A stretch of DNA of 64,000 bases from Anaerobium acetethylicum (GTDB taxonomy: Bacteria; Bacillota; Clostridia; Lachnospirales; Lachnospiraceae): NCBI RefSeq assembly GCF_900096945.1, contig NZ_FMKA01000012.1, positions 1-64,000 on the forward strand, in the 5' to 3' direction. The position numbers and the translations under genes were made by a program. The notes under the pieces were generated by a model. That model made no database searches and was not told the DNA's origin. It saw only the letters and a list, made by a program, of their open reading frames with translations. Within the stretch, counting starts at the first letter, position 1; each line of letters starts with the position of its first letter. Shown here one piece after another: positions 9,636 to 17,918 of the stretch.

Positions 9636-9677
9636 GGTACCTGACACCATAAACTGGAGTTTATGGTGTCAGGTACC
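9636..9677. repeat. REP palindrome copy B (42 bp)
   Basis: Symmetric arms, centre TGGA. Lies between the divergent hypothetical gene and MFS gene. Confidence 0.97.
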
Positions 9678-9795
9678 CGATTTGAAAACCAGAAACGAAA
9701 ATCATTAGCATAAAACAAAAAATGATGATACACATTTGGCGGCCATGATGGTATGGTAATCTTATAGATAAGATTAAGAAAAAGTGGTGAGGACT

Positions 9796-10962
9796 ATGAT
9801 AGTAAAGCAATTGGATAGGAATCTTAAAATTATATATTTTAGCATGTTCGGCTCTATGGCCTGTTTTTTCCCCTTTTTGGCCGTTTATCTCCAGAGCAAG
9901 GGGCTGGATCTGAAACAGATTGGAATCATGTTTGCCCTGTGGTCCGTAACAGGGGTGGTGGCAAATCCGATATGGGGCTTTTTTACAGACCGGTATTCTT
10001 ATAAGAAAGCCTCCATCATGATCACGATGGGGCTGAGTGCTTTTGCGATATACGCCCTGGTATTCGCGGACAGCTTTTTTGCAATTGCTGTAGCTATCGT
10101 GCTGTTCTTTGGCGTTCAGGCGCCAATCAACACGATTACGGATGCCTATACCTATGAGATTATCAGCCAGAATGAGGAATTGCATTTTGGAAAAATCAGG
10201 TTCATGGGATCTCTGGGATACGCACTGGTATCTTTCAGTATGGGCATGGTGGTCAAGATGCTGGGAATCAATACGAATTTTATTGGATATTCGATTGCCG
10301 TAGTCATTGCCCTGCTTTGCGTCAGCCGCATCAATTATAAGGGACAGACTACAGGTGCGATCCTCCAGGTGAAGGATGTGGGAATCCAGCTTCGGGACAG
10401 GCGTTTTCTGTATTATATACTCCTAATCGTATTCCTGAGCATTTCCTTTGGCGCGAACAACGCGTACATGAGCATTCTGATCAACCATAATGGCGGAGAT
10501 TTTTTTCAGCTGGGACTTGTCGGATTCGTTATCGCCATGAGCGAGTTCCCTTCGCTGCAGATGGGGTCGCGGCTGTTGAAGTGCTTCGGTGATATCAACA
10601 TTCTGCTTGCGGGCCTGTTCTTCTATGCGGTCCGCTATTTCCTGAATTCTGTCGGCACCACATCGGAGATGCTGATAGCGGTCCAGGCCATGCAGTCCCT
10701 GACCTACCCGTTATTCCTGATATCCACCTATGATTTTATTGCGCGGACGACCCCGCAGGAAATGAGGACGACGGCGCTGACTATCAATGCGGCGGCAATG
10801 GGGGTAGGAAGTCTGATCGGAAACGTGGGAGGAGGAGCTGTGCTGGAATTTGTGAGCCTGTCCGGGCTGTACAAGATGCTGGCTGTGATCTGCCTTGTGA
10901 GCTGTCTTTTCGTATTCGGTCTGAAGAGGCTGGATGCAGGGTATGGAAACGGAGGTACCTGA
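9796..10962 (+). CDS. Major facilitator superfamily transporter
   Basis: Twelve-helix MFS permease of 388 aa. The opening (NLKIIYFSMFGSMACFFPFLAVYLQSKGL) and the FTDRYSYKKA loop resemble the MFS_1-like/LacY-type nucleoside or sugar symporter group; the substrate cannot be assigned. The ATG at 9796 is preferred to a GTG at 9784 because GGTGAGG precedes it at a workable distance. The final Gly-Thr and TGA stop come from a REP half arm (GGTACCTGACAC at 10954), so its natural end was altered by repeat insertion. Confidence 0.85.
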   Translation: MIVKQLDRNLKIIYFSMFGSMACFFPFLAVYLQSKGLDLKQIGIMFALWSVTGVVANPIWGFFTDRYSYKKASIMITMGLSAFAIYALVFADSFFAIAVAIVLFFGVQAPINTITDAYTYEIISQNEELHFGKIRFMGSLGYALVSFSMGMVVKMLGINTNFIGYSIAVVIALLCVSRINYKGQTTGAILQVKDVGIQLRDRRFLYYILLIVFLSISFGANNAYMSILINHNGGDFFQLGLVGFVIAMSEFPSLQMGSRLLKCFGDINILLAGLFFYAVRYFLNSVGTTSEMLIAVQAMQSLTYPLFLISTYDFIARTTPQEMRTTALTINAAAMGVGSLIGNVGGGAVLEFVSLSGLYKMLAVICLVSCLFVFGLKRLDAGYGNGGT

Positions 10963-10966
10963 CACT
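10954..10966. repeat. Half REP arm supplying the MFS stop codon
   Basis: GGTACCTGACACT; the TGA at 10960-10962 ends the transporter gene. Confidence 0.85.
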
Positions 10967-10975
10967 GTGCCATTT

Positions 10976-11017
10976 GGTACCTGACACCATAAACTGGAGT
11001 TTATGGTGTCAGGTACC
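10976..11017. repeat. REP palindrome copy C (42 bp)
   Basis: Symmetric arms, centre TGGA, identical to copy B. Confidence 0.97.
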
Positions 11018-11119
11018 CGCAAATACGGAAATAGAAACAGTATGCTGAAATGATTGACAACAACCATTGGAAACGGTAAAATGACAGAAAATAAGGCGTG
11101 AGAGGAGAGGGTGAGGGGT

Positions 11120-11398
11120 ATGCCATCTGATGACACGGACGGAAGAAAAAGCGGGGAGCGCAGAGAATTCGAAGATACCGTAGAAGAAGAGAAATATGGA
11201 TTATTGGGTCCTGTAATCATTGGCGTTTTGGTGATGGCAATCGCAGTTGTATTGGCTATGCAGACAGGCTTTATCAAAAAGCCTCCGATCGACAAAATTC
11301 TGAAAAGCTGGCAACATGATGCCTGCGAGGAGATATCTGACTGGGAACAGCATATTTATGAGGATTATCGGGACTGGGCGGTTGAAAAAGATGGATAA
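11120..11398 (+). CDS. Single-pass membrane protein, 92 aa, unknown
   Basis: A charged N-terminus (about 1-26), one strong membrane helix (LLGPVIIGVLVMAIAVVLAM, about 28-47) and an acidic, Trp-rich tail with ISDWEQHIYEDYRDWAVEKDG. No family recognised. The ATG at 11120 is chosen with AGGAGAGG 9 nt upstream; a GTG at 11111 is possible but too close to the same site. TTGACA at about 11054, 17 nt before a TAAAAT-like element, is a plausible promoter. Confidence 0.6.
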   Translation: MPSDDTDGRKSGERREFEDTVEEEKYGLLGPVIIGVLVMAIAVVLAMQTGFIKKPPIDKILKSWQHDACEEISDWEQHIYEDYRDWAVEKDG

Positions 11399-11411
11399 AC
11401 GGCGTGCCGGG

Positions 11412-11461
11412 TTAATGGTGTCAGGTACCAACCATGTCATATTGGTACCTGACACCATTAA
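11412..11461. repeat. Two half REP arms facing outward
   Basis: TTAATGGTGTCAGGTACC (11412-11429) and GGTACCTGACACCATTAA (11444-11461) are perfect reverse complements around a 14-nt loop. The order is inside-out relative to full copies but can still form a hairpin, and A/T-rich sequence follows. Confidence 0.9.
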
Positions 11462-11618
11462 AAAAGTATAAACACGCAGGAATATGCTTGACAGAAAATC
11501 ACAGTGTGTTGTTATGATAATGAAAGTATAAAAAATGTACTCAATGGTGAAAAATACCAGAGTATAAAAGAGAAATATATTAAATAAACGCCATTAAAAA
11601 AGAAAAGTTCGCACGCAT

Positions 11619-11969
11619 TTATTTCATTTTCCCCATCATTTTTTTCATAGCCTTATCAACGTCCCGATCAGCAGATTCCTGCCAGCTGTCAGCATAGGTC
11701 TTCGAATCCTTGATCAGCTCGTCGCAGAAAGCAGCCACGTCACTGCCCGTCACTTCGAGCACGCCTTTACCCAAGGCCGCACCCTCTTCAAAAAGATCGA
11801 TAATACCCGAGAGCAGTCCGATCCCACCAGTCAGCTCAACGGGGCCGACCTTGAAGAGATATTTCTGAATCTCTTTATAAACAGTCTGATAATCCTGCGG
11901 GAGCTTTTTGACACGTGCCACGTGCGCCCGCCACTTTTTCTTGTCTTCGATGATATCCTTTATGATCAT
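11619..11969 (-). CDS. DUF1048 family protein
   Basis: Small helical protein of 116 aa. Its layout (KKWRAHVARVKKLPQDYQTVYKEIQKYLF, then a glycine/glutamate segment and VAAFCDELIKDSKTYADSW) matches DUF1048 proteins, which have no known activity but commonly follow a padR gene. Start at 11969 has AAGGGGAG upstream. Third gene of a padR-DUF1048-DUF1048 operon on the minus strand, 13 nt after its paralogue. Confidence 0.85.
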   Translation of the reverse strand: MIIKDIIEDKKKWRAHVARVKKLPQDYQTVYKEIQKYLFKVGPVELTGGIGLLSGIIDLFEEGAALGKGVLEVTGSDVAAFCDELIKDSKTYADSWQESADRDVDKAMKKMMGKMK

Positions 11970-11982
11970 TTTTCTCCCCTTC

Positions 11983-12327
11983 TCATCTGATTTTTTTTGC
12001 AATATTATTGTTGAGCTGCTCGCGCCACTTGTCGCGATAGGAATTTGCCCCCTCTTCGCCTGCCAGCGCTGAACAGAAACCTTTGATATCGTCACCCAGA
12101 ACCTCCCGGACACTCTGGCCGTCCGCCGCCGTTTCTTCGAGCATGCCAAGCACACCGTCAAGAATTGGAATCAGGTTGCGGCCGGTGAAATCTGCGTGCG
12201 GCCAAAGAGCTGCTTTTATTTCCTCCCATGCCGCCTGATAATCGGCCGGCAGCTTTTGTGCCCGCGCTTCAAATGCCTTCAATTCTTTGGTCATATCGCT
12301 TCCAGTGGCTTTTTCCCCAAAATTCAT
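11983..12327 (-). CDS. DUF1048 family protein (paralogue)
   Basis: 114 aa, second DUF1048 member in the operon. It shares the LPADYQAAWEEIKAALW and IKGFCSALAGE...YRDKW pattern with its downstream neighbour. The ATG at 12327 follows AAAGGGGG and overlaps the padR stop in an ATGA junction. Function unknown; co-transcription with a PadR repressor suggests stress- or ligand-induced expression. Confidence 0.85.
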   Translation of the reverse strand: MNFGEKATGSDMTKELKAFEARAQKLPADYQAAWEEIKAALWPHADFTGRNLIPILDGVLGMLEETAADGQSVREVLGDDIKGFCSALAGEEGANSYRDKWREQLNNNIAKKIR

Positions 12328-12650
12328 GATAATTCCCCCTTTAACCCATTGATTTTTGATGATACGAACTCCCATTTTTCCCAGAACTTCTGTAGTTCCC
12401 TGCGTCCCGCGTCATTGAGTGCGAAAAACTTTCGAGGCGGCCCCATATCGGATGGCCTTTTCGTGATTTCCACCAACTTGTTTTTCTCAAGGCGCACCAG
12501 GATGGTATAAACGGTCCCGTCCACAACATCCGAAAAGCCAAGTGCGTTCAACCGGCGCGTGATTTCGTAACCGTAAATTTCCTCGTGGCTGATGATTTCA
12601 AGAACACAGCCTTCCAACACGCCTTTGAGCATTTCTGTAAGATTCTCCAA
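12324..12650 (-). CDS. PadR-family transcriptional regulator
   Basis: 108 aa winged-helix regulator. CVLEIISHEEIYGYEITRRL and VDGTVYTILVRLEKNKLVEI are the typical helix-turn-helix and wing segments, followed by GPPRKFFALNDAGRREL. Members repress nearby genes until a small molecule binds. It heads the DUF1048 operon and probably represses its own promoter through the dyad at 12699. Confidence 0.92.
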   Translation of the reverse strand: MENLTEMLKGVLEGCVLEIISHEEIYGYEITRRLNALGFSDVVDGTVYTILVRLEKNKLVEITKRPSDMGPPRKFFALNDAGRRELQKFWEKWEFVSSKINGLKGELS

Positions 12651-12698
12651 TGTAACTCCCCCTGTCTATTCTGTATGACTTGTATGCAGTATTACTTA

Positions 12699-12715
12699 TT
12701 ACTGGTATATAGTAA
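12699..12715. promoter_or_regulatory. Possible PadR operator
   Basis: TTACT-N7-AGTAA dyad 49 nt upstream of padR, in an AT-rich segment where the minus-strand promoter should lie. Assignment to PadR is inferred from position and symmetry. The whole gene-free stretch 12651-13103 otherwise contains only a partial and a full REP. Confidence 0.45.
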
Positions 12716-12915
12716 CACGGAATAGCGTGTTTGTAAATAGATGCTGGTGATTGCGTTAAATGTCCAGTCCCCCTGCCACGCAAGTAGCCTGAATAAATTT
12801 TAAAAACTTGATTTCGGTCAAGGTAGACGGTCGAAAATTCGATTATTATTGAACTATCACAAAAGCCATTCATTGCATAGGCAATGTAATTGTGAAAAGG
12901 CATATGAGAAAAAAC

Positions 12916-12943
12916 GGTACCTGACACCATAAACTGCAGTTTA
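12916..12943. repeat. Truncated REP palindrome
   Basis: Left arm, TGCA centre and only GTTTA of the right arm, then AAAAAC and the full copy D. Looks like a tandem duplication with loss of the outer right arm. Confidence 0.92.
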
Positions 12944-12949
12944 AAAAAC

Positions 12950-12991
12950 GGTACCTGACACCATAAACTGCAGTTTATGGTGTCAGGTACC
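12950..12991. repeat. REP palindrome copy D (42 bp)
   Basis: Perfect palindrome, centre TGCA, preceded by AAAAAAC. Confidence 0.98.
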
Positions 12992-13103
12992 AAATCACAA
13001 TCACAAGGCGCCAAATTTTATTGTTTTTTAATAGCATTCCTGTCGCCATTGGGATTATAATGTCCATGAGGCAGTAAATACGAAAGGAAAAGAATCGGAT
13101 CTT

Positions 13104-13937
13104 ATGTTTGGCTATGTAACGGTGAATAAACCGGAATTAAAAATGAAAGAGTATGACAGATATCGTGCATACTATTGCGGATTGTGCAATGTTCTTCAAC
13201 AAAGGCATGGAATAGCCGGACAGATGACGCTGACCTATGATATGACATTTCTGGTCATCCTTCTTTCGTCGTTGTATGAACCTGAGATTGCTTGCGAAAA
13301 AAAGCGCTGCATGGTACATCCGGTAAAAAAGCATACTTTTTTTACAAATGAAATCACAGCATATGCAGCAGATATGAATGTTGCGCTTGCCTATCATCAC
13401 TTCAGGGATGACTGGCAGGACGAGAAAAAAATAAACGGGCTGGCCGGAATTGCGATCTTAAGAAAAAAATACGGCAGGATTGAAAAGCAATATCCACGTC
13501 AGTGCGCAGTGATAGAATCTTCTTTGAAGCAGTTGCAGGAATATGAGGAGAAAGGCGAGAAAAGCCTGGACCTGGTAAGCGGATGCTTCGGCACGCTGAT
13601 GGCAGAGCTGCTTGTATATAAAAAAGATGCCTGGGAGGAAACTCTTCGCAGGCTCGGTTTTTTTCTGGGAAAATATATTTATCTGATAGATGCCTATATG
13701 GATCTGGAGGATGATTTGAAAAACGAAAGCTATAATCCATTGATTGATTATAAGGACAGGACAGACTATGAGGAGTTCTGCCACGAAATATTGAAAATGA
13801 TGATTTCGGAAAGTGCAGCGTGCTTCGAAATGCTTCCCTGTGTGGAAGATGCAGAGATTTTAAGGAATATTCTGTATGGCGGTGTCTGGACCAGGTATTA
13901 TGCCAAAAAAGGAAAAAAGAAAATAACGGTTCAGTAG
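13104..13937 (+). CDS. DUF5685 family protein
   Basis: 277 aa soluble protein. The opening MFGYVTVNKPELKMKEYDRYRAYYCGLCNVLQ with the CGLC pair is typical of DUF5685, and further Cys and Asp/Glu residues (DAYMDLEDDLKNESYNPL) look like a metal or prenyl-transferase-like acidic patch. No biochemical role is known. It is followed after 121 nt by a DnaJ-domain gene and a membrane-protein gene, a grouping that suggests a shared envelope or folding function. Confidence 0.78.
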   Translation: MFGYVTVNKPELKMKEYDRYRAYYCGLCNVLQQRHGIAGQMTLTYDMTFLVILLSSLYEPEIACEKKRCMVHPVKKHTFFTNEITAYAADMNVALAYHHFRDDWQDEKKINGLAGIAILRKKYGRIEKQYPRQCAVIESSLKQLQEYEEKGEKSLDLVSGCFGTLMAELLVYKKDAWEETLRRLGFFLGKYIYLIDAYMDLEDDLKNESYNPLIDYKDRTDYEEFCHEILKMMISESAACFEMLPCVEDAEILRNILYGGVWTRYYAKKGKKKITVQ

Positions 13938-14058
13938 CCCGGCGGAAATCGTGTCGCAAAAGCGCCCGAGCCCAGTCCTGGAGTCTGCCAGGGCGAAGCA
14001 ATTTTGTGCTGCTGACTTTGCATAGAAAACGAAACAGTAATGAGAGGAACGAAAATAA

Positions 14059-14703
14059 ATGACTACAGATCCATATCAGATATTAGGAGTATCACGCAAT
14101 GCATCGGAAGATGAAATAAAGAAAGCATACCGGGAATTAAGCAAAAAGTATCACCCGGATACAAATGCCAATAACCCGTTGGCACATCTTGCAGAGGAAA
14201 AATTCAAACAGATCCAGGAAGCATACCAGCAGATCATTGACGGAAGAGCAAATGGAGGGCAGGGAGCATACAGGTATTCCTCGCAGAGCACATCATCACA
14301 GTATAATTCCGGGGCATACCAGTCCGGAGAGGACAGCCAGAAAATGTCTGCTGCCGCCAATTATCTCAATGCAGGGCATTACAGAGAAGCGCTGCGTGTC
14401 CTTTCGGAAATATCCAGCCACAGCGCACAATGGAATTACTACAGCGCAATTGCGCAGGCAGGTCTTGGAAATAATATAGAAGCAATGAATCATGCCAGAA
14501 CGGCTGCCAGTATGGAACCAAACAACCGTGAATACAGCGACCTGCTCAACAGGCTTCAATGGGGAAACGGAAGATATCAAAGCAACAGCACCGGCTACGG
14601 TTATGGCGGTTCCTCCTGCGGATCGGGAAATTTCTGCTGTGATTTATGGTGTGCGGATACCTTGTGCGAGTGTATGGGAGGGGATATCTGTTCATGCATG
14701 TAA
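14059..14703 (+). CDS. DnaJ-domain protein with TPR-like region
   Basis: 214 aa. Residues 1-70 are a J domain ([31 protein letters not shown]) with the HPD motif needed to stimulate Hsp70. A Ser/Tyr/Gly-rich linker leads to a TPR-like helical stretch ([20 protein letters not shown], about 95-165) and a glycine- and cysteine-rich tail ending [20 protein letters not shown]. It is not a full DnaJ: the zinc-finger and substrate domains are missing, so it is a specialised co-chaperone. Its end overlaps the next gene by 10 nt. Confidence 0.88.
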   Translation: MTTDPYQILGVSRNASEDEIKKAYRELSKKYHPDTNANNPLAHLAEEKFKQIQEAYQQIIDGRANGGQGAYRYSSQSTSSQYNSGAYQSGEDSQKMSAAANYLNAGHYREALRVLSEISSHSAQWNYYSAIAQAGLGNNIEAMNHARTAASMEPNNREYSDLLNRLQWGNGRYQSNSTGYGYGGSSCGSGNFCCDLWCADTLCECMGGDICSCM

Positions 14704-15230
14704 AAGCAAAGCAGGCAGCTGTTCTGGGACTGCTGGCGGCGATTATATCGATAATCCTGGTGCTGTCGGCAGTGATCGAGAGCAATACCTTGTTTTTTCT
14801 GGCTGCTGCTTCATATCTTGTGGGAGCCGCAGTGCGCGAATACGGACTACGCATGGGAACGGCTTTTTTTATTGCCTGCGCACTGCTCGGATTTCTCCTT
14901 GCTCCAAACAAAATGTATGTTGTAACCTTCGCCGGGCTTTCGGCTTATATTTTAATGAGGGAGGCCATGTATCTTCTGCTTTTGAGAATGGATATCATAA
15001 AATCGAAAAGAATTGCATTCTTTTTGACGAAACTGGCTGCATTTAATCTGCTTTACATACCGGCGCTACTTTTTCTTCCGCAGCTTCTATTCGCCGGTGA
15101 TATAAGCGCAGACCTGCTGGCCATATTCTGGGCTGGAGGACAGATCGCATGGTTTGTCTATGATAAGGCATACGATTATTTTCAGACGCAGATATGGGGA
15201 AAATTCAGAGCAAAACGTATTGGTACCTGA
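14694..15230 (+). CDS. Polytopic membrane protein, unknown
   Basis: 178 aa with about five hydrophobic segments. The start ATG at 14694 ([14 protein letters not shown]) overlaps the DnaJ-like gene and uses GGAGGGG about 11 nt upstream. No family recognised. Last codons GGT-ACC and the TGA stop belong to REP copy E, so the original C-terminus after AKRI was probably exchanged. Confidence 0.68.
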   Translation: MHVKAKQAAVLGLLAAIISIILVLSAVIESNTLFFLAAASYLVGAAVREYGLRMGTAFFIACALLGFLLAPNKMYVVTFAGLSAYILMREAMYLLLLRMDIIKSKRIAFFLTKLAAFNLLYIPALLFLPQLLFAGDISADLLAIFWAGGQIAWFVYDKAYDYFQTQIWGKFRAKRIGT

Positions 15231-15263
15231 CACCATAAACTGCAGTTTATGGTGTCAGGTACC
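15222..15263. repeat. REP palindrome copy E (42 bp)
   Basis: Perfect palindrome, centre TGCA. It provides the stop codon of the upstream membrane protein and lies immediately 5' of the transposase promoter. Confidence 0.98.
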
Positions 15264-15296
15264 AATCGATAGATGCCAAATAAATCACATTTGTTG

Positions 15297-15325
15297 TTGA
15301 AATTTTCAAATTCATAAGGTAATAT
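15297..15325 (+). promoter_or_regulatory. Probable promoter of the transposase gene
   Basis: TTGAAA (15297-15302), 17-nt spacer, TAATAT (15320-15325). A threefold AATCTTATTAAA-type tandem repeat lies between it and the gene (about 15352-15390). Confidence 0.5.
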
Positions 15326-15448
15326 AAACATATCTACAACCCATTTCTATTCAAATCTTATAAAAATCTTATTAAAATCTTATTAAAATCCAACCAAACC
15401 AATCTGAATAAATTATCAGGAGATGATGAAATCACGAGAAAACCAAGA

Positions 15449-16060
15449 GTGTGGTATCCCGGGGCAGTTTATCATGTAATGAACCGCGGGAACCGTAAAG
15501 ACCAGATTTTTATTGAGGAAGAGGACTATATAATTTTCCTGAAGATGTTGAAAAAAGTGCAGCGCAAGTATCCGTTTCGTTTAATATCTTATTGTCTAAT
15601 GACAAATCATATCCATCTGCAGATCCAGACGATCAATACGCCAATCGGCCAAATCATGCAAAGCCTCCTGTTAAATTACACAAAATACTTCAATCAGAAG
15701 TACGATCTGAGCGGCCATCTGTTCCAGGGAAGATTCACTTCGGAACTTATCGAGACTGATTCCTATATGATGCAGACCAGCAGGTACATTCATCTGAATC
15801 CGGTCAAGGCGAAGATGGTAAAGATGCCGAAGGACTACAGGTGGAGCAGTTACTGTGTCTATTTGGGGAGGCGAAAGTGCGAACTGACTGCCGATGAAAA
15901 AATATTGGATTATTTTTCCGGGAACCGGATACTGTATAAGCAGTATGTAGAGAACAATCTGTACGCTGAAGATGTTTCGGAAGAAATATTGAGATATGAG
16001 GAACGGGTGGGCCACGATAATGGCGAGGATCAGGAACCGCCTCCCGATATCCAGAATTGA
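15449..16060 (+). CDS. REP-associated tyrosine transposase (RAYT, Y1/HUH family)
   Basis: Single-strand DNA transposase-like protein of the IS200/IS605 TnpA superfamily, 203 aa from this GTG. It shows the RAYT opening WYPGAVYHVMNRGN, the HUH metal site in LMTNHIHLQ (His54/His56), a tyrosine-bearing helix LLNYTKYFNQKY (Tyr77 or Tyr80 likely catalytic) and RYIHLNPVKAKMV...YRWSSY. RAYTs are domesticated relatives that mobilise short palindromes; here 42-bp palindromes flank it (copy E upstream, F and G downstream). The reading frame continues upstream through TRKPR to an ATC codon at 15431, which sits 8-9 nt after AGGAG exactly where family members start, so the normal ATG seems mutated. GTG 15449 is the first standard start but lacks a good ribosome site. 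Confidence 0.92.
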   Translation: MWYPGAVYHVMNRGNRKDQIFIEEEDYIIFLKMLKKVQRKYPFRLISYCLMTNHIHLQIQTINTPIGQIMQSLLLNYTKYFNQKYDLSGHLFQGRFTSELIETDSYMMQTSRYIHLNPVKAKMVKMPKDYRWSSYCVYLGRRKCELTADEKILDYFSGNRILYKQYVENNLYAEDVSEEILRYEERVGHDNGEDQEPPPDIQN

Positions 16061-16145
16061 AAAATTGAAGGAATTGAAGGAATTGAAGGAATTGAGGTAC
16101 TACCTCCAGGGGCAGAGACCGGTATGGTTTTTTTGCAGTCGGCTA

Positions 16146-16154
16146 TGCTATAAT
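16146..16154 (+). promoter_or_regulatory. Extended -10 promoter element
   Basis: TATGCTATAAT, a TG-extended -10 box 47 nt before the small ORF at 16201. No clear -35. Confidence 0.5.
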
Positions 16155-16200
16155 AGTTTTGGTGTACAGTCACCGATTAATTATGAAAGGAAATGACAGT

Positions 16201-16335
16201 ATGAAAAAGAAAATTCTTTCTGTATGTATGCTTGCTGTCCTTCTGGCATTCCTTCCGGTCACAAACCAGGGGCTTGTCATTGATGTTCCTTCTGCAGGGC
16301 TTGTCATCGACGTCACATCTGCGGGAATCAGGTAA
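16201..16335 (+). CDS. Short signal-peptide ORF, probably remnant of a secreted protein
   Basis: 44 aa: MKKKILSVCMLAVLLAFLPV is a clear signal peptide, followed by a duplicated nonapeptide (GLVIDVPSA, GLVIDVTSA) and a stop just before REP copy F. It has AAAGGA 9 nt upstream and a strong -10 element, so it is probably expressed. It is either the 5' remnant of a longer exported protein lost at the repeat, or a genuine small secreted peptide. Part of it is copied again at 16405. Confidence 0.5.
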   Translation: MKKKILSVCMLAVLLAFLPVTNQGLVIDVPSAGLVIDVTSAGIR

Positions 16336-16354
16336 AAAGCGCAAACAAAAAAAC

Positions 16355-16396
16355 GGTACCTGACACCATAAACAATATTTAATGGTGTCAGGTACC
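16355..16396. repeat. REP palindrome copy F (42 bp)
   Basis: Centre AATA; right arm is the variant TTTAATGGTGTCAGGTACC. Confidence 0.97.
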
Positions 16397-16470
16397 AATT
16401 TTTTCTTCTGCAGGGCTTGTCATCGACGTCACATCTGCGGGAATCAGGTAAAAAGCGCAAACAAAAAAAC

Positions 16471-16512
16471 GGTACCTGACACCATAAACAATATTTAATG
16501 GTGTCAGGTACC
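16471..16512. repeat. REP palindrome copy G (42 bp)
   Basis: Identical to copy F, created by the 109-bp duplication. The gene-free stretch 16336-16682 otherwise holds only the alcohol dehydrogenase leader. Confidence 0.97.
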
Positions 16513-16682
16513 ATTTTTTTAAAACCCCAGGAATCACGCAATTCACACCTTTTAGTAACTTTCCTACCGAAAAGTGCCCTCTTTTAAAACATCCACAATC
16601 GCTCTATACTTACATTTGTAACGAGGACAGTTAAGAAATTCGAGCAGAATTTCAAGTTTATTGATTTAGGAGGAAACAAAAA

Positions 16683-17849
16683 GTGCAAAGATTTACAATT
16701 CCAAGAGATGTTTATTTCGGTGAGAATGCGATAGAGTATTTGAAGTCAGAGAAGGGAACGAGAGCGATGCTGATGATCGGTTCTGAAAGGTTGATAAAGG
16801 ATGGAACAGTTCCTGCAATACAGGAATTGTTAAAGGAAGCGAATATTGAAACATCCGTATTTTCGGGTGTTGAAAATGACCCTTCTGTTGAAACCGTTCT
16901 GAAGGGTTCTGAAGCAATGAAGGAATTTAATCCGGATTTAATCATCGGTATTGGCGGCGGCTCTCCAATCGATGCAGCAAAAGCAATGTGGATTTTCTAT
17001 GAGTATCCTGAATTCACATTTGAAGAAGCGGCTAAGCCATTTAACCTGCCGGAATTAAGAAAAAAGGCAAGATTTATCGCTATTCCAACCACAAGTGGTA
17101 CTGGTTCAGAAGTAACAGCATTCTCTATCATCACTGATGAGAAAACAGGCATCAAATATCCAATTGCCGACTACAACATCACTCCGGACGTCGCAATCGT
17201 GGATACGAACTTAGTTCAGAGCATGACGCCATTCCTGGTTGCCAATACCGGTATGGACGCCTTAACGCATTCCTTTGAAGCTTACGTTTCGACCGCTAAA
17301 AATGCAATCACGGATGCCGTAGCCATGAAATCAATCGAGATGACTGTTGAGCACTTAGTGAAATCATTCAACGGGGATGAAGAAGCCAGAAAAGAGATGC
17401 ATATCGCTCAGAGTATGGCGGGTATGGCATTTTCCAATGCAATCCTGGGAATCGTTCACTCAATGGCTCATAAGACAGGTAAGATTTTCAACATTCCTCA
17501 TGGTCTGGCAAATGCAATCTATCTGCCGTATGCAATACAGTTCAATGCAAAATCTGCTAGGGCGGCTTATGCGGATATCGCCAGGAGACTTGGTCTGAAA
17601 GGTGAAACAACAGAAGAATTAGTTCAATCCTTAATCCAGATGGTGAAAGAGTTCAGAGTTGCCATGAACATGCCGGCGACTCTTAGGGAATTCGGAGTCT
17701 CAGAAGAAGACTTCAAGTCAAACTTAGATCTGATTTCTGAAGGTGCAGTAAGGGATGCCTGCACAGGTACAAATCCAAGAGAGATCTCTGTGGGAGAAAT
17801 GAAAAAATTATTTGAAGCCACTTACTATGGAACAGAAGTAAACTTCTAA
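16683..17849 (+). CDS. Iron-containing alcohol dehydrogenase
   Basis: 388 aa NAD(P)-dependent group III alcohol dehydrogenase. GIGGGSPIDAAKAM is the nucleotide site, IPTTSGTGSEVTAFSII the conserved glycine-rich segment, and DALTHSFEAY with HSMAHKTG...IPHG carry the metal-binding Asp and His residues. It interconverts aldehydes and alcohols in fermentative redox balance. The start is GTG at 16683, fixed by AGGAGG 9 nt upstream. Codon use looks more biased than its neighbours, which fits high expression. A partial dyad GTAACTTTCCTAC near 16555 may be a regulator site, possibly for the nearby HxlR protein (inference). A terminator follows. Confidence 0.92.
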   Translation: MQRFTIPRDVYFGENAIEYLKSEKGTRAMLMIGSERLIKDGTVPAIQELLKEANIETSVFSGVENDPSVETVLKGSEAMKEFNPDLIIGIGGGSPIDAAKAMWIFYEYPEFTFEEAAKPFNLPELRKKARFIAIPTTSGTGSEVTAFSIITDEKTGIKYPIADYNITPDVAIVDTNLVQSMTPFLVANTGMDALTHSFEAYVSTAKNAITDAVAMKSIEMTVEHLVKSFNGDEEARKEMHIAQSMAGMAFSNAILGIVHSMAHKTGKIFNIPHGLANAIYLPYAIQFNAKSARAAYADIARRLGLKGETTEELVQSLIQMVKEFRVAMNMPATLREFGVSEEDFKSNLDLISEGAVRDACTGTNPREISVGEMKKLFEATYYGTEVNF

Positions 17850-17857
17850 AGTTATGA

Positions 17858-17902
17858 AAAAGGCTATAGCCGGTATATGAACCAGCTATAGCCTTTCTTT
17901 TT
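17858..17902. terminator. Terminator of the alcohol dehydrogenase gene
   Basis: AAAGGCTATAGC pairs with GCTATAGCCTTT, then TCTTTTT; the A run on the other side lets it also serve the convergent HxlR gene. Confidence 0.9.
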
Positions 17903-17918
17903 CCCAGGATCGTATCAC

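Larger units (their letters stand above)
16289..16513. repeat. Tandem duplication of about 109 bp including a REP copy
   Basis: 16289-16397 and 16405-16513 are near identical: the end of the small ORF, the AAAAAAAC tract and a full 42-bp palindrome. The offset is 116 nt. Confidence 0.93.

Noticed and set aside
16057-16100. Fourfold AATTGAAGG repeat after the transposase gene
   Set aside because: Real but looks like simple slippage at the gene end; no link to the palindromes seen.
15996-16196. 66-codon open frame after the transposase gene
   Set aside because: Consists mainly of the KEL repeat read from the AATTGAAGG tract and has no good start site.
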